Assembly: GCA_947495055.1 (NCBI GenBank)
Contig: CANLXO010000005.1
Location: 1 to 64,000 of the forward strand
DNA from: an uncultured Psychrobacter sp.
Lineage (GTDB): Bacteria; Pseudomonadota; Gammaproteobacteria; Pseudomonadales; Moraxellaceae
Direction: 5' to 3'
Length of the DNA: 64,000 nt
Part shown: positions 18,768 through 26,933 of the stretch, one piece after another
How positions within the stretch are numbered: the first letter of the stretch is position 1
Layout: each line of letters opens with the position of its first letter
Made by a program: the position numbers and the translations under genes
Notes under the pieces: model-generated
Told to the model about the DNA's origin: nothing
The model's input: the letters and a program-made list of their open reading frames with translations, nothing else
Databases searched by the model: none

Positions 18768-19301
18768 ATGGCTAAAAACGCTCTCCAAGCACAGCTGTTA
18801 AAAGCAGGACTGGTCGATAGTAAAAAGGCCAAAAAAATAAGCAAACAGTCTGAGCATGCCAAACGTACTGGCGACGATTTAAATGCAGAGAGCAAAAAAG
18901 CACTCGCTGCAGCGCAAGCAAAAAAAGTAGAAAAAGATCAAAAACTCAATCAAGAAAAACAACAAGCGTTAGAAGATAAGATGCTAAGAGCCAATATTGT
19001 ACAAATGATTAAGCAGCATCAGATCCATGATACGCAAGGAGAAGTGGACTACCAGTTCGTTGATCACGCTAAGATTAAAAAGATTCACGTGACTCAAAAG
19101 TTCTATGAGCAAATCGTCGCCGGTCACGTGGTGATAGCACGACTTGAGGACAGTTATGCCTTGCTGCCAAGGCCTCTGGCGGATCGTATCAATGCCAAGC
19201 TTGAAGGTTTCATCATCGTCTCAAATGACAAGTCTGATACCGAGCTTGACGAAGACGATCCCTATGCCGCTTATGTGATTCCAGATGATTTGATGTGGTA
19301 G
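18768..19301 (+). CDS. DUF2058 family protein (YaiL-like)
   Basis: 177 residues. The N-terminus, MAKNALQAQLLKAGLVDSKKAKK, is the family hallmark, followed by a highly charged Lys/Glu/Gln-rich helical stretch to about residue 75 and a compact C-terminal domain. Family members are small cytoplasmic proteins described as nucleoid- or polynucleotide-associated; no reaction is established. It stands alone and is followed by a long imperfect inverted repeat. Confidence 0.85.
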   Translation: MAKNALQAQLLKAGLVDSKKAKKISKQSEHAKRTGDDLNAESKKALAAAQAKKVEKDQKLNQEKQQALEDKMLRANIVQMIKQHQIHDTQGEVDYQFVDHAKIKKIHVTQKFYEQIVAGHVVIARLEDSYALLPRPLADRINAKLEGFIIVSNDKSDTELDEDDPYAAYVIPDDLMW

Positions 19302-19338
19302 TTTTTAGCTTTCAAATAAAGCTGATACATCGCGTTGT

Positions 19339-19415
19339 AGCGAGACTAAAATAATTTTTTCTTACGGGCTGCGCTTACGCTGCTTGATGCTGCAAGAAAC
19401 TATTTTAATCTCGCT
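19339..19415. repeat. 77-base imperfect inverted repeat
   Basis: Left arm AGCGAGACTAAAATA (19339-19353) and right arm TATTTTAATCTCGCT (19401-19415) pair with a single G:T. An inner TTTCTT/AAGAAA pairing extends the stem towards a GC-rich loop. It is too long and lacks a T-run for a simple terminator; it could be a small dispersed palindromic element. Confidence 0.5.
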
Positions 19416-19445
19416 GTATTGTCTTATATCAAACCAGTTAAAGAA

Positions 19446-19472
19446 GCCCGCGATAAATAAATTATCGCGGGC
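19446..19472 (-). terminator. Terminator hairpin after dsbD
   Basis: The arms CCCGCGATAA and TTATCGCGGG enclose ATAAA, about 15 bases beyond the dsbD stop. The T-rich tail on the minus strand is short. Confidence 0.6.
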
Positions 19473-19486
19473 GGCTTTAATGAAAA

Positions 19487-21676
19487 TCAAAGCTGAGTGT
19501 TCAATGTGGTCAGCGTCTGTTCAAACTCTTGACGGCCAATTTCACCTACTTGCTGGGTCACTAGTTGACCATCTTGATAATACAAAAGCGCAGGAGGGCC
19601 AAAGAGTTGGTAACGTGCCAAGATCGCTTTGGAGTCCTCAGTGGTCTGTGTAATATCTAAGCGTACCAGTTGCCAATCTTGCATTTGCGCGGGGCGGTTT
19701 TGAAATAAGTTTTTGTCCATAATGCGGCACTCGACGCACCAGTCGGCGGTGAGATCGACGATAACTTTGGGGTTAGCAGCAGTAATAGCATCCAATTGCG
19801 CCAGTGTGGTAATCATTTTATCATCACGAGCAGTGCTATTAACGATGCTTGCACTGGTGGCAGATGTCGCACTCAAAGACGCTAGCGGATATAAGCTATC
19901 CTCATTACCCAAAGCGGCACCTATGATGAGACAAGCCGCCCAAACTCCAGTAGTGAGTGCTAGTGCTTGAGTAAGCATGCGCCCGCGACCGATCCAGCGC
20001 CATGCCCATATCGCCACCACCATAAACCACAGCGCCCATACCAGTAGCATCACTGATGAGACAAACACGCGCTCAATCAGTAACAAAGCGACTGCAAATA
20101 ACAGCAGCGCAAAGCCTTGCTTGATCCAGTCCATCCACACGCCGGCCTTTGGTATGATCTTGCCTTGGGTAGCACCGATAAGAATAAGCGGTGCGGACAA
20201 GCCAAAGCCCAGCATAAATAGCGCAGCAAAGCCGAGCCCTGGACTACCGATCGTTGAGACCGCCAGCAGCGCACCAAATAGTGGCGCTGATACACAAGGC
20301 GATACTACCAGCGCTGACAAAAACCCTGCAACCAAGCTGCCGCCCGTACTCCCCAGCTTACTATCACCTGCCTGACTCAAGCCTTGCATCTTTTGACCGA
20401 CAAATCGCGGCATACGCATACTAAAGACACCGAGCATATGCAAGGCAAGTAGCACAAACACTAGAGCAAAGCTCAGCAAGATAACTGGGTTTTGTAGCCA
20501 GCCTATGATACCGAGCGACTCACCAAAGATGGCGATAACCGCGCCCAATAACCCGTAGGCTATTGCTACGCCTAAGGCATAACTGGTCGTCAATATCACG
20601 CCCTTTTTGACGGTTGGGTTTTCTTGGCGAGCGACAATATTAGCGACAATAGGGAGCATAGGAAGCACACAAGGGGTCAATGCCAAACCCAGCCCTGCCA
20701 CAAACAATAGCATCAGTGCCAGCCAAGGATGCGTCGCCAAACCAAATGGATCACTATCAACCAAAGCATTAGGAGCTGCGTTATTTATGGTCTCTGAACT
20801 AGCATCATTAGTACTGCTATTTGAGACTAAAGGGGTACTCGTAGCATTATTATCAATCGGCTCTGCGCTACTGTCTAATACTTCGTTTTCGTCTGTGAGT
20901 ATCTGCCCATCTGCAAAAACCGCTTTATCATTCGCCGTCGCCTCTGCTTCAGATATAGCCGCATTGGCGTTCAGATTGCTTTGCTCAGTATCAGTATCAG
21001 TATCAGCTGGCGCGGCTACAGTCTTAGCTGGCGTAGCAGGACTTTTAGTATCAGTATTATCAACAACTTTTTTGTCAGTAGGAGCTTTGGTAGCTGCACT
21101 CACCGCTGGTTTGGCCGGCGCTTTTTGCGGAGTCACCGCAACGCTGACGGTCGTATTAATTGTTTCTGGTGGGTAGCATAGACCTGCTTTAGCGCAGCCT
21201 TGCCAACCGATGACAATTTTTGCATTATCGATAGGTTGACCTGTGGCATTTGTCAAAGTCGTCGTTGCCACCATATTGCGCTGATCAAATACAGGTACTT
21301 GCCCAAAGGTAGGATCGTCGATAGATTTTGGCGATTGACTGTAGATAAATGGCGCCGCGCTTATGCCTGCAGGCAACGTGAGCTTGATCTGATCTTTGTA
21401 GACGTAATGCTCAGGGGTGATATCAAAGTTTATTGCTAAGCGCGTACCTATCGTCTTAGCCTGGCTAGTGCTAGTAACTTGAAACGCTTCATCTACTGGC
21501 AAAAAGCTGCTCTGGGCGGCGCTTTTATTACCGAATAAATCGCTCAAACTGGCGGCTTGGGTCGGCGCCGCGCTCATAGCAAGCGCGCCCACGACCGAGC
21601 TGCTAGCCAATACGATAGCAAGCGCATAGGACTTTTTCGTCGTTTGGCTTTTGGTCGTGGTACTCTTTAATGACAT
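19487..21676 (-). CDS. dsbD: Thiol:disulfide interchange protein DsbD
   Basis: 729 residues from the ATG at 21676 (AGGT about 9 bases upstream); a longer frame begins at 21742. DsbD carries electrons from cytoplasmic thioredoxin across the inner membrane to periplasmic partners. A signal sequence ending near TQA precedes the N-terminal domain with its Cys pair (CAKAGLCYPP). The membrane domain has LTPCVLPMLP and VSPCVSAPL, which carry the two essential membrane cysteines. The C-terminal thioredoxin-like domain has WCVEC. A low-complexity linker of about 130 residues rich in Ala, Thr, Asp and Asn joins the first two domains, unusually long for this family. Confidence 0.95.
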   Translation of the reverse strand: MSLKSTTTKSQTTKKSYALAIVLASSSVVGALAMSAAPTQAASLSDLFGNKSAAQSSFLPVDEAFQVTSTSQAKTIGTRLAINFDITPEHYVYKDQIKLTLPAGISAAPFIYSQSPKSIDDPTFGQVPVFDQRNMVATTTLTNATGQPIDNAKIVIGWQGCAKAGLCYPPETINTTVSVAVTPQKAPAKPAVSAATKAPTDKKVVDNTDTKSPATPAKTVAAPADTDTDTEQSNLNANAAISEAEATANDKAVFADGQILTDENEVLDSSAEPIDNNATSTPLVSNSSTNDASSETINNAAPNALVDSDPFGLATHPWLALMLLFVAGLGLALTPCVLPMLPIVANIVARQENPTVKKGVILTTSYALGVAIAYGLLGAVIAIFGESLGIIGWLQNPVILLSFALVFVLLALHMLGVFSMRMPRFVGQKMQGLSQAGDSKLGSTGGSLVAGFLSALVVSPCVSAPLFGALLAVSTIGSPGLGFAALFMLGFGLSAPLILIGATQGKIIPKAGVWMDWIKQGFALLLFAVALLLIERVFVSSVMLLVWALWFMVVAIWAWRWIGRGRMLTQALALTTGVWAACLIIGAALGNEDSLYPLASLSATSATSASIVNSTARDDKMITTLAQLDAITAANPKVIVDLTADWCVECRIMDKNLFQNRPAQMQDWQLVRLDITQTTEDSKAILARYQLFGPPALLYYQDGQLVTQQVGEIGRQEFEQTLTTLNTQL

Positions 21677-21859
21677 AAACGTTGACCTATAATTTGCGCT
21701 TTGTTTGTTTTTATTGTTATAAATAAAAAGCGATCTATCCATTACATCTAAATATAAAAAATATAAACCAATAAAACCTTATTGATTGATATATCGTGCT
21801 ATTACTATCGGTATGGCTATATTTACTTATGCACTAAGTAATAATATAACTAAATACAC

Positions 21860-22372
21860 TTATAGCTGGGCATAAATATCAGCATCTAAGCCTTCACCGC
21901 CTTGCTGACCGTCGCCGCCTAATGAGAACAAGTCATAAGGTCGATTCTCACTGCCTGGGGCGACATATTGCAGCTCGTTCTCCCAGCCATCAGTCGGATA
22001 GCCGCCTTTTATATAGCCGCCTTCTGGATAGTTTTTGGCGTCGGCGGGCGGCGTTGTTAGCGCCTCTAAACCTTGCGCCGTCGTCGGATAGCGAGAGTTG
22101 TCCACTTTATACATGTCAAGGGCGTTCGATACCGTAGCGAGCGCTGTTTCTGTGGTTTTGACGCGAGCTTTATCGCTTTGTCCAACCACTCTAGGTACGA
22201 CTAAGCCTGCCAAAATAGCCAAGATGACAATGACGACCATGATCTCAATCAAGGTAAAGCCTGATTGACGCCTTACAACTGGCGTCGTTTTTGCTGAGGG
22301 TAAATTATCATTATTAAGCGGCGCTAAGATTGCCGTATTGTTGGTTTTAGTCATCTGTAGGGTATCAGCCAT
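21860..22372 (-). CDS. gspG: Type II secretion major pseudopilin GspG
   Basis: 170 residues. The prepilin motif is RRQSG before FTLIEIMVVIVILAILAGLVVPRVVG, followed by the GspG-specific body: SRYPTTAQGLEAL, the GWENELQYV segment and the calcium-site region near GGDGQQGGEG. It forms the T2SS pseudopilus. The leader from the ATG at 22372 is long (about 38 residues); ATG 22354 is an alternative, and neither has a clear ribosome site. It lies about 300 bases after gspF and is probably transcribed from its own promoter or by read-through. Confidence 0.94.
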   Translation of the reverse strand: MADTLQMTKTNNTAILAPLNNDNLPSAKTTPVVRRQSGFTLIEIMVVIVILAILAGLVVPRVVGQSDKARVKTTETALATVSNALDMYKVDNSRYPTTAQGLEALTTPPADAKNYPEGGYIKGGYPTDGWENELQYVAPGSENRPYDLFSLGGDGQQGGEGLDADIYAQL

Positions 22373-22669
22373 AGGTGTGGTCTCAGTTGTAGTCGTTGCT
22401 TAATTTGCAAAGAGTAAAGCTTCATTAAGCGGTTATAGCTTAGCTTAGATTAAATTAACGTTACTATAGTACAGTTGTCTAAGACAAACAAATTATCATC
22501 ACAAACAGCCGCTTATCCAATATCTCAACGACGACATCAGTGCTATCTACTATAGCCCACCTACTCCTTTAACGACACTAATCGCTGTCAATAGACAACA
22601 GCGGGCAAAACTTGCGAAACCTTAGATAGAGTTAAGTGATATGTCATTTAGCAAAAGCGCGGCGCTAAA

Positions 22670-23869
22670 TTAGCCTGCCAAATCGTTCATATTAACGATA
22701 GGTAGCATCACCGCCATGACGATAATCATGACGATTACGCCCATAAATACCAGCATCAACGGCTCAAGTAAAGATAACAAAGTACTAATAAAGTTGGTCG
22801 CTTCTGCCTCTTGCATGTTGGCGGCGCGGCTGAGCATATTCTCAAGCTCGCCTGAATTCTCTCCGCTTTTGATCATTTGTACCATCATCGGCGGAAAATA
22901 AGCAGACTTTTCTAACTGGCTTGAGAGGCTGGCGCCCTCGGTTACTCTGTCGGCAGCAGTGATAATGGTTTGTTGGATATGTAGGTTGGTCGCCACTGCC
23001 GCGCCAATATGCAGCGCTTCTATCAGCGGCACCCCTGAGCGCACTAATATCGCTAAGGTGCTAGCAAAGCGCGCCGCATTTAGACCTTTGGACAACCGCG
23101 CTAAGATAGGTAACTTAAGTACAATACTATCTATCGTAAGCTTACCTGCCTGCGTCTGCGCAAAGCGGTAAAACAAAAAGGAGGCGCCCGCTAATACCAG
23201 TAGCATCAGCCACCACCACTGAGTAATAACATTCGATAGGGTCAGAACGACTTGGGTAATAAGAGGTAGCGCTTGCTCTGATTGTTCAAACACTTTGACA
23301 ATTTTGGGTACGACAAAACTCATAAGTCCTATAATAACCGCGACCGCCATCACCATCAGCACAATGGGATAGACCATAGCGCCTTGGATTTTCTTTTGTA
23401 GGGCAAAGCGGTTTTCGGTGTAATCGGCCAATTGATTGAGAATCAGATCTAAGTGACCAGACTTCTCCCCTGCTGCGATAGTGGCGATATACAGCGGCGG
23501 AAAGCTCGCCGCTTGCTGTAGCGCACGCGCCAAACTCAAACCCTCAAGCACATGCGCGCGCACGGCAAGCATCAAGGATTTGATATGGGTTTTTGGTGAT
23601 TGCTTGGCAACAGCGGCTAAAGTCTCCTCAAGTGGAATACCAGCGGCGAGCAAGACAGAGAGCTGGCGGGTCAACAGTGCAAGCTCATAGGCAGAGGGTT
23701 TTTTGTAGCGGCTCTTGCTTTGTTGACTATCATTGACGGCGTTGACTTCGACTGGTGTCCAGGCTTTGTCCCGCAGTTGCTGACGTACTTGGCGGGCAGA
23801 GTCGCCTTCTAACAAGCCTTTTTTCATACTGCCTTGATCATCAAGCGCCTTGTAATGATAAGCGGGCAT
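22670..23869 (-). CDS. gspF: Type II secretion platform protein GspF
   Basis: 399 residues. It is the inner-membrane platform protein that meets the GspE ATPase. The N-terminus MPAYHYKALDDQG and two T2SSF domains (about residues 70-190 and 275-395) are seen, with three membrane helices, the last at the extreme C-terminus. The AGIPLEE and SGVPLIEAL repeats mark the two halves. It follows an unknown gene by 40 bases. Confidence 0.95.
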   Translation of the reverse strand: MPAYHYKALDDQGSMKKGLLEGDSARQVRQQLRDKAWTPVEVNAVNDSQQSKSRYKKPSAYELALLTRQLSVLLAAGIPLEETLAAVAKQSPKTHIKSLMLAVRAHVLEGLSLARALQQAASFPPLYIATIAAGEKSGHLDLILNQLADYTENRFALQKKIQGAMVYPIVLMVMAVAVIIGLMSFVVPKIVKVFEQSEQALPLITQVVLTLSNVITQWWWLMLLVLAGASFLFYRFAQTQAGKLTIDSIVLKLPILARLSKGLNAARFASTLAILVRSGVPLIEALHIGAAVATNLHIQQTIITAADRVTEGASLSSQLEKSAYFPPMMVQMIKSGENSGELENMLSRAANMQEAEATNFISTLLSLLEPLMLVFMGVIVMIIVMAVMLPIVNMNDLAG

Positions 23870-23909
23870 AACAGCAGTATCCTAAGCGAGCATCAAAAAT
23901 ACAGGTGAA

Positions 23910-24881
23910 TTAAAATAGCGGAGTGGAATCATTACTCTCAGGCATCATGCCTTGGAGCAGTAGGACATCTAGATGCTGCTGCTGCAGTTTTTTGTCAAAA
24001 TCATTGACCTCAGCGATGAGCATTTTTTCAATACGTTTATCTGAGGCATAAACGCTTAGGCGCGCGCAAATAACAGCCAACTGATAGATACGTTTTTTGC
24101 AATAGCCATCCAATCCTTGCAGCAATCTCACCATATATGGCGTCTCAAGGCTTGCGTAGTCATAACCGCTCACCACGTGCTCATCAAGTGCGGTCACATT
24201 GTAGCTAACAGATAAGTGCGCGCAAAAGTAACAGCTAAATAAATATCCGACCACATGACCGATGTAATAACCGCGATCATAGCTAAAGCTGCTGACACCA
24301 AAGTGACTGAGGACATAATTGTTAAGGCTTGCCTTGTCAGCTATCGGTTTGGAGCTTTTGAGCTTGCCGATAGTGGGCAGACGTAACGGGTTTTGACCAT
24401 CTTGCGAAGTCAGCTGCCATCCTGCGGGCTGCTGGGCAGGCATGTGACGCACAATATCGGCAATAATATCATCAACCACGTGTAACTGCTGCCATAGCCG
24501 CTCTAAAGGCTGGGTATCGATAAGACCGCGTTTATCGAGATTTTGTGCAAGCAGATGTTGCTGATATTCAGCAAACTGTGACTTGAGTGTCTGTACTAGA
24601 TACGTCGGACGCGTACTAGCTGCAACAGTATATAGTAGCTGCGTGCGCTGATACTGAGTGCGATAAAGCGCTAAGCGCGCATCAGCTACAGTAATGTCTG
24701 TATGAGTGACAACGTTGTATTCATCGTTATGGTCATCGCCATCATTTACTGTAAACAACGCTAGTAAAGCTGCCTTGTCAATCATATCCTCACTGACCAT
24801 TTGCTGATTGTGCTCTGCTGCGCTAGAGCTTGACTTTTGATGCAAACTTTCATTATCAGGTCTAGAAGTTGATTGGATCAT
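23910..24881 (-). CDS. Protein of unknown function upstream of gspF
   Basis: 323 residues from the ATG at 24881; a longer frame starts at 24929, and no strong ribosome site distinguishes them. I do not recognise the family. There is no signal peptide or confident membrane helix. The N-terminal part is polar (Ser, Asp and His runs), the middle is helical and Gln/Leu rich, and the C-terminal third has an aromatic, Cys-containing core (GYLFSCYFCAHLSVSY) followed by charged helices with leucine spacing that could form a coiled coil. It should share a transcript with gspF. Confidence 0.7.
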   Translation of the reverse strand: MIQSTSRPDNESLHQKSSSSAAEHNQQMVSEDMIDKAALLALFTVNDGDDHNDEYNVVTHTDITVADARLALYRTQYQRTQLLYTVAASTRPTYLVQTLKSQFAEYQQHLLAQNLDKRGLIDTQPLERLWQQLHVVDDIIADIVRHMPAQQPAGWQLTSQDGQNPLRLPTIGKLKSSKPIADKASLNNYVLSHFGVSSFSYDRGYYIGHVVGYLFSCYFCAHLSVSYNVTALDEHVVSGYDYASLETPYMVRLLQGLDGYCKKRIYQLAVICARLSVYASDKRIEKMLIAEVNDFDKKLQQQHLDVLLLQGMMPESNDSTPLF

Positions 24882-25027
24882 AACACACCATTTGTAGCAA
24901 AATTGAATAAGTGTCAGTCTATAAAGCAAAAGAACTCAATGTCTTATAGTACCTCAAGCTCGGCAGATTGTCATAGTCTAATATCAAAGCGGCAAGCGTT
25001 TTGAGTGTCACTATCTAAAGACATAAA

Positions 25028-25061
25028 CAAGAATGCCAAGACAATCTATCTTGGCATTCTT
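25028..25061 (-). terminator. Terminator hairpin after the AraC-type gene
   Basis: A perfect 14-base inverted repeat, CAAGAATGCCAAGA/TCTTGGCATTCTTG, around a 6-base loop, 13 bases after the regulator's stop codon. Confidence 0.75.
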
Positions 25062-25073
25062 GCTTATGTCTGC

Positions 25074-26015
25074 TTAACTCTTATTAATTAGTTTTCTAAA
25101 GTGTTCCTGACGATAAGCCTTTGGTGATATCCCATAAATGCGCTTGAACGCTTGACTAAAGGTGGAGTCCGACGCGTAGCCTACCAGCTCGCCGATGCGG
25201 CTAATACTGTGTTGTTGCAGGCGCAAATAGCGCGCCGCCAAACGTAGACGATAATCTGTTAGATAAGTCAAAGGCGGCATGCCTACGACGTCTTTAAAGC
25301 GCTGAGCAAAACTTGAGCGCGACATACCCGCCACTTCAGCGAGGCCATGGATAGTCCAATTGTAATCTGGCGCGTCATGCATAACGGTTAACGCTTTAGT
25401 CAAAAACGGATCTTTCATAGCCCCAAGCCAACTGTCGGTCGCCTCGGGTAGGCTCTCTATATAAGTGCGCAGACATTCAATCATCATAATGCTCGCCCAA
25501 TGATTGATAACGGCTGTTTTGCCCATACGCTCGCGCTGTGATTCTAAAGTCAGCAGTCTAATCTCGACATCGACGACTTCAAACCTAGCATCAGAGCTTG
25601 CGTTGAGCTCTGGCAATATAGAGGGCAATACAGAGAGTATCGGACGTACCATCTCTTTATCGTACTTGCATTCAATCAAGATCACAGAGACGTTGGCATC
25701 GCCGCCACTATCGAGATCAAGTGTGTTATTGATACAATTAGAGAGCCTATCATCTAATGACGTTGCCGAATTACCGTTATGGTTAACAGCATAGCTTCTG
25801 TGATGATGAGAGTTTGATAGCATGATCGTATCGCCAGTTTTTGCCTGTCGAATCTCGTCTCCGACATCAATACAAAAACTACCTGATAGCACAACGTAGA
25901 ACAAGATACAGTCCTGTCTATCCATAGAAAAAGACCAGTCACCCGTGCCATTGAGGCGATAATATTTAGTTTCAAACAAATGCACATTTTGTAACAACAC
26001 ACTGAGTGCGTCCAT
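25074..26015 (-). CDS. AraC family transcriptional regulator
   Basis: 313 residues. The N-terminal cupin-like effector domain (about 1-180) contains CILFYVVLSGSFCIDVG. The C-terminus has the double helix-turn-helix of AraC proteins: WTIHGLAEVAGMSRSSFAQRFK and the second unit ending FSQAFKRIYGISPKAYRQ. The N-terminal part resembles the cupin-domain AraC group. The target and ligand are unknown; no neighbouring operon suggests one. Confidence 0.88.
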   Translation of the reverse strand: MDALSVLLQNVHLFETKYYRLNGTGDWSFSMDRQDCILFYVVLSGSFCIDVGDEIRQAKTGDTIMLSNSHHHRSYAVNHNGNSATSLDDRLSNCINNTLDLDSGGDANVSVILIECKYDKEMVRPILSVLPSILPELNASSDARFEVVDVEIRLLTLESQRERMGKTAVINHWASIMMIECLRTYIESLPEATDSWLGAMKDPFLTKALTVMHDAPDYNWTIHGLAEVAGMSRSSFAQRFKDVVGMPPLTYLTDYRLRLAARYLRLQQHSISRIGELVGYASDSTFSQAFKRIYGISPKAYRQEHFRKLINKS

Positions 26016-26276
26016 CTATTTATCCCTTAGTGGTTCAGCAGTTAGTAAATAAGCCCATTAAGATAACCAACGAGCTGATATTAAACCATATAAATCAATT
26101 CGAATGGATAGAGACTAAAAATATAAATACGTTGAGCACATAACCACTTTATCTTAGCCGACTAAAAATATTGTTTAAGAAGAAAGTAGTTTTGCACCTT
26201 GCGCCATAAAGCTTAGCATCAAAAGAGTGCTACAAAAACGATATCAAATACTAAGGAGGGAATAAAAAGCAGACGC
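26016..26276. other. Intergenic region upstream of the AraC-type gene
   Basis: A/T-rich sequence between the regulator and the tRNA terminator. It should hold the regulator's promoter, but I see no clear element, gene or repeat. Confidence 0.4.
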
Positions 26277-26298
26277 AAAAAATTGCCACAAGAGGCAA
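26277..26298 (-). terminator. Terminator of the tRNA operon
   Basis: On the minus strand TTGCC-TCTTGT-GGCAA is followed by TTTTTT, about 40 bases after the tRNA-His 3' end. Confidence 0.65.
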
Positions 26299-26339
26299 GC
26301 GTTTTAAGCATTATTTGAAGAGGATAGTACAGAGATAAT

Positions 26340-26416
26340 TGGGGCGACTGATGGGACTCGAACCCACGACCACCAGGATCACAACCCGGGGCTCTACCAA
26401 CTGAGCTACAACCGCC
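26340..26416 (-). tRNA. tRNA-His (GTG anticodon)
   Basis: A full cloverleaf: the acceptor stem GCGGTTG pairs with CAGTCGC, with the extra 5' G(-1) opposite C73 that is specific to tRNA-His. The anticodon loop TTGTGAT lies between CCGGG and CCTGG, and the T-loop is GTTCGAGTC. CCA is encoded. Confidence 0.97.
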
Positions 26417-26455
26417 ATAACTGATGCCTATGATAGGCAAGATTTACAGGCTAAA

Positions 26456-26532
26456 TGGTGCGCCTGGCAGGATTCGAACCTGCGGCCACCTCCTTAGAAG
26501 GGAGATGCTCTATCCAGCTGAGCTACAGGCGC
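26456..26532 (-). tRNA. tRNA-Arg (TCT anticodon)
   Basis: The acceptor GCGCCTG pairs with CAGGCGC. The D-stem and loop are standard, the anticodon loop TTCTAAG lies in a CTCCC/GGAGG-type stem, and the T-loop is GTTCGAATC. CCA is encoded. Confidence 0.97.
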
Positions 26533-26585
26533 TCTTAAGGGCTTTTTATCTACTTAGGTTTATAAGTAACTAAACCATTATACAT

Positions 26586-26606
26586 AAAAAAAAGCCTGTA
26601 AGGCTC
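26586..26606 (-). terminator. Short terminator between tRNA-Pro and tRNA-Arg
   Basis: On the minus strand AGCCT-TAC-AGGCT is followed by a run of T. The stem is short, so it may attenuate rather than end the transcript. Confidence 0.5.
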
Positions 26607-26616
26607 TCAAAATAGA

Positions 26617-26693
<77 letters not shown>

Positions 26694-26784
26694 ATAAACT
26701 CTATCTTTGCTACGATAAGACTCTCTTTAATGCACTACCAGTAAAGCTGCTAACTCATTAATGATCATCGCTATCGAGGTGCAT

Positions 26785-26813
26785 ATATTAAGCGCTAAGG
26801 CGGATAGTGTCAA
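26785..26813 (-). promoter_or_regulatory. Sigma-70 promoter of the tRNA operon
   Basis: On the minus strand TTGACA and TAATAT are separated by 17 bases. It lies about 90 bases upstream of tRNA-Pro and is the strongest -35/-10 pair in this region. Confidence 0.75.
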
Positions 26814-26933
26814 CACCTATTTATAAGTATTTTATAAATAGGGGCTTGGCGTCTTGTTAACCTATAGAATAATACTTATCGATGGCACTCATTGATTATG
26901 GATGTGGTATGCGCTTTATTGCCAGCGTTTACG

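Noticed and set aside
20607..21176. 189-codon open frame antisense to dsbD
   Set aside because: It mirrors the low-complexity linker and membrane part of dsbD, has biased Ser/Ala/Leu composition with no domain, and dsbD is clearly the real gene.
26219..26440. Short frame with GRAPGCDPGGRGFESH-type sequence
   Set aside because: It is translated from the tRNA-His gene and is a well-known artefact of tRNA sequences.
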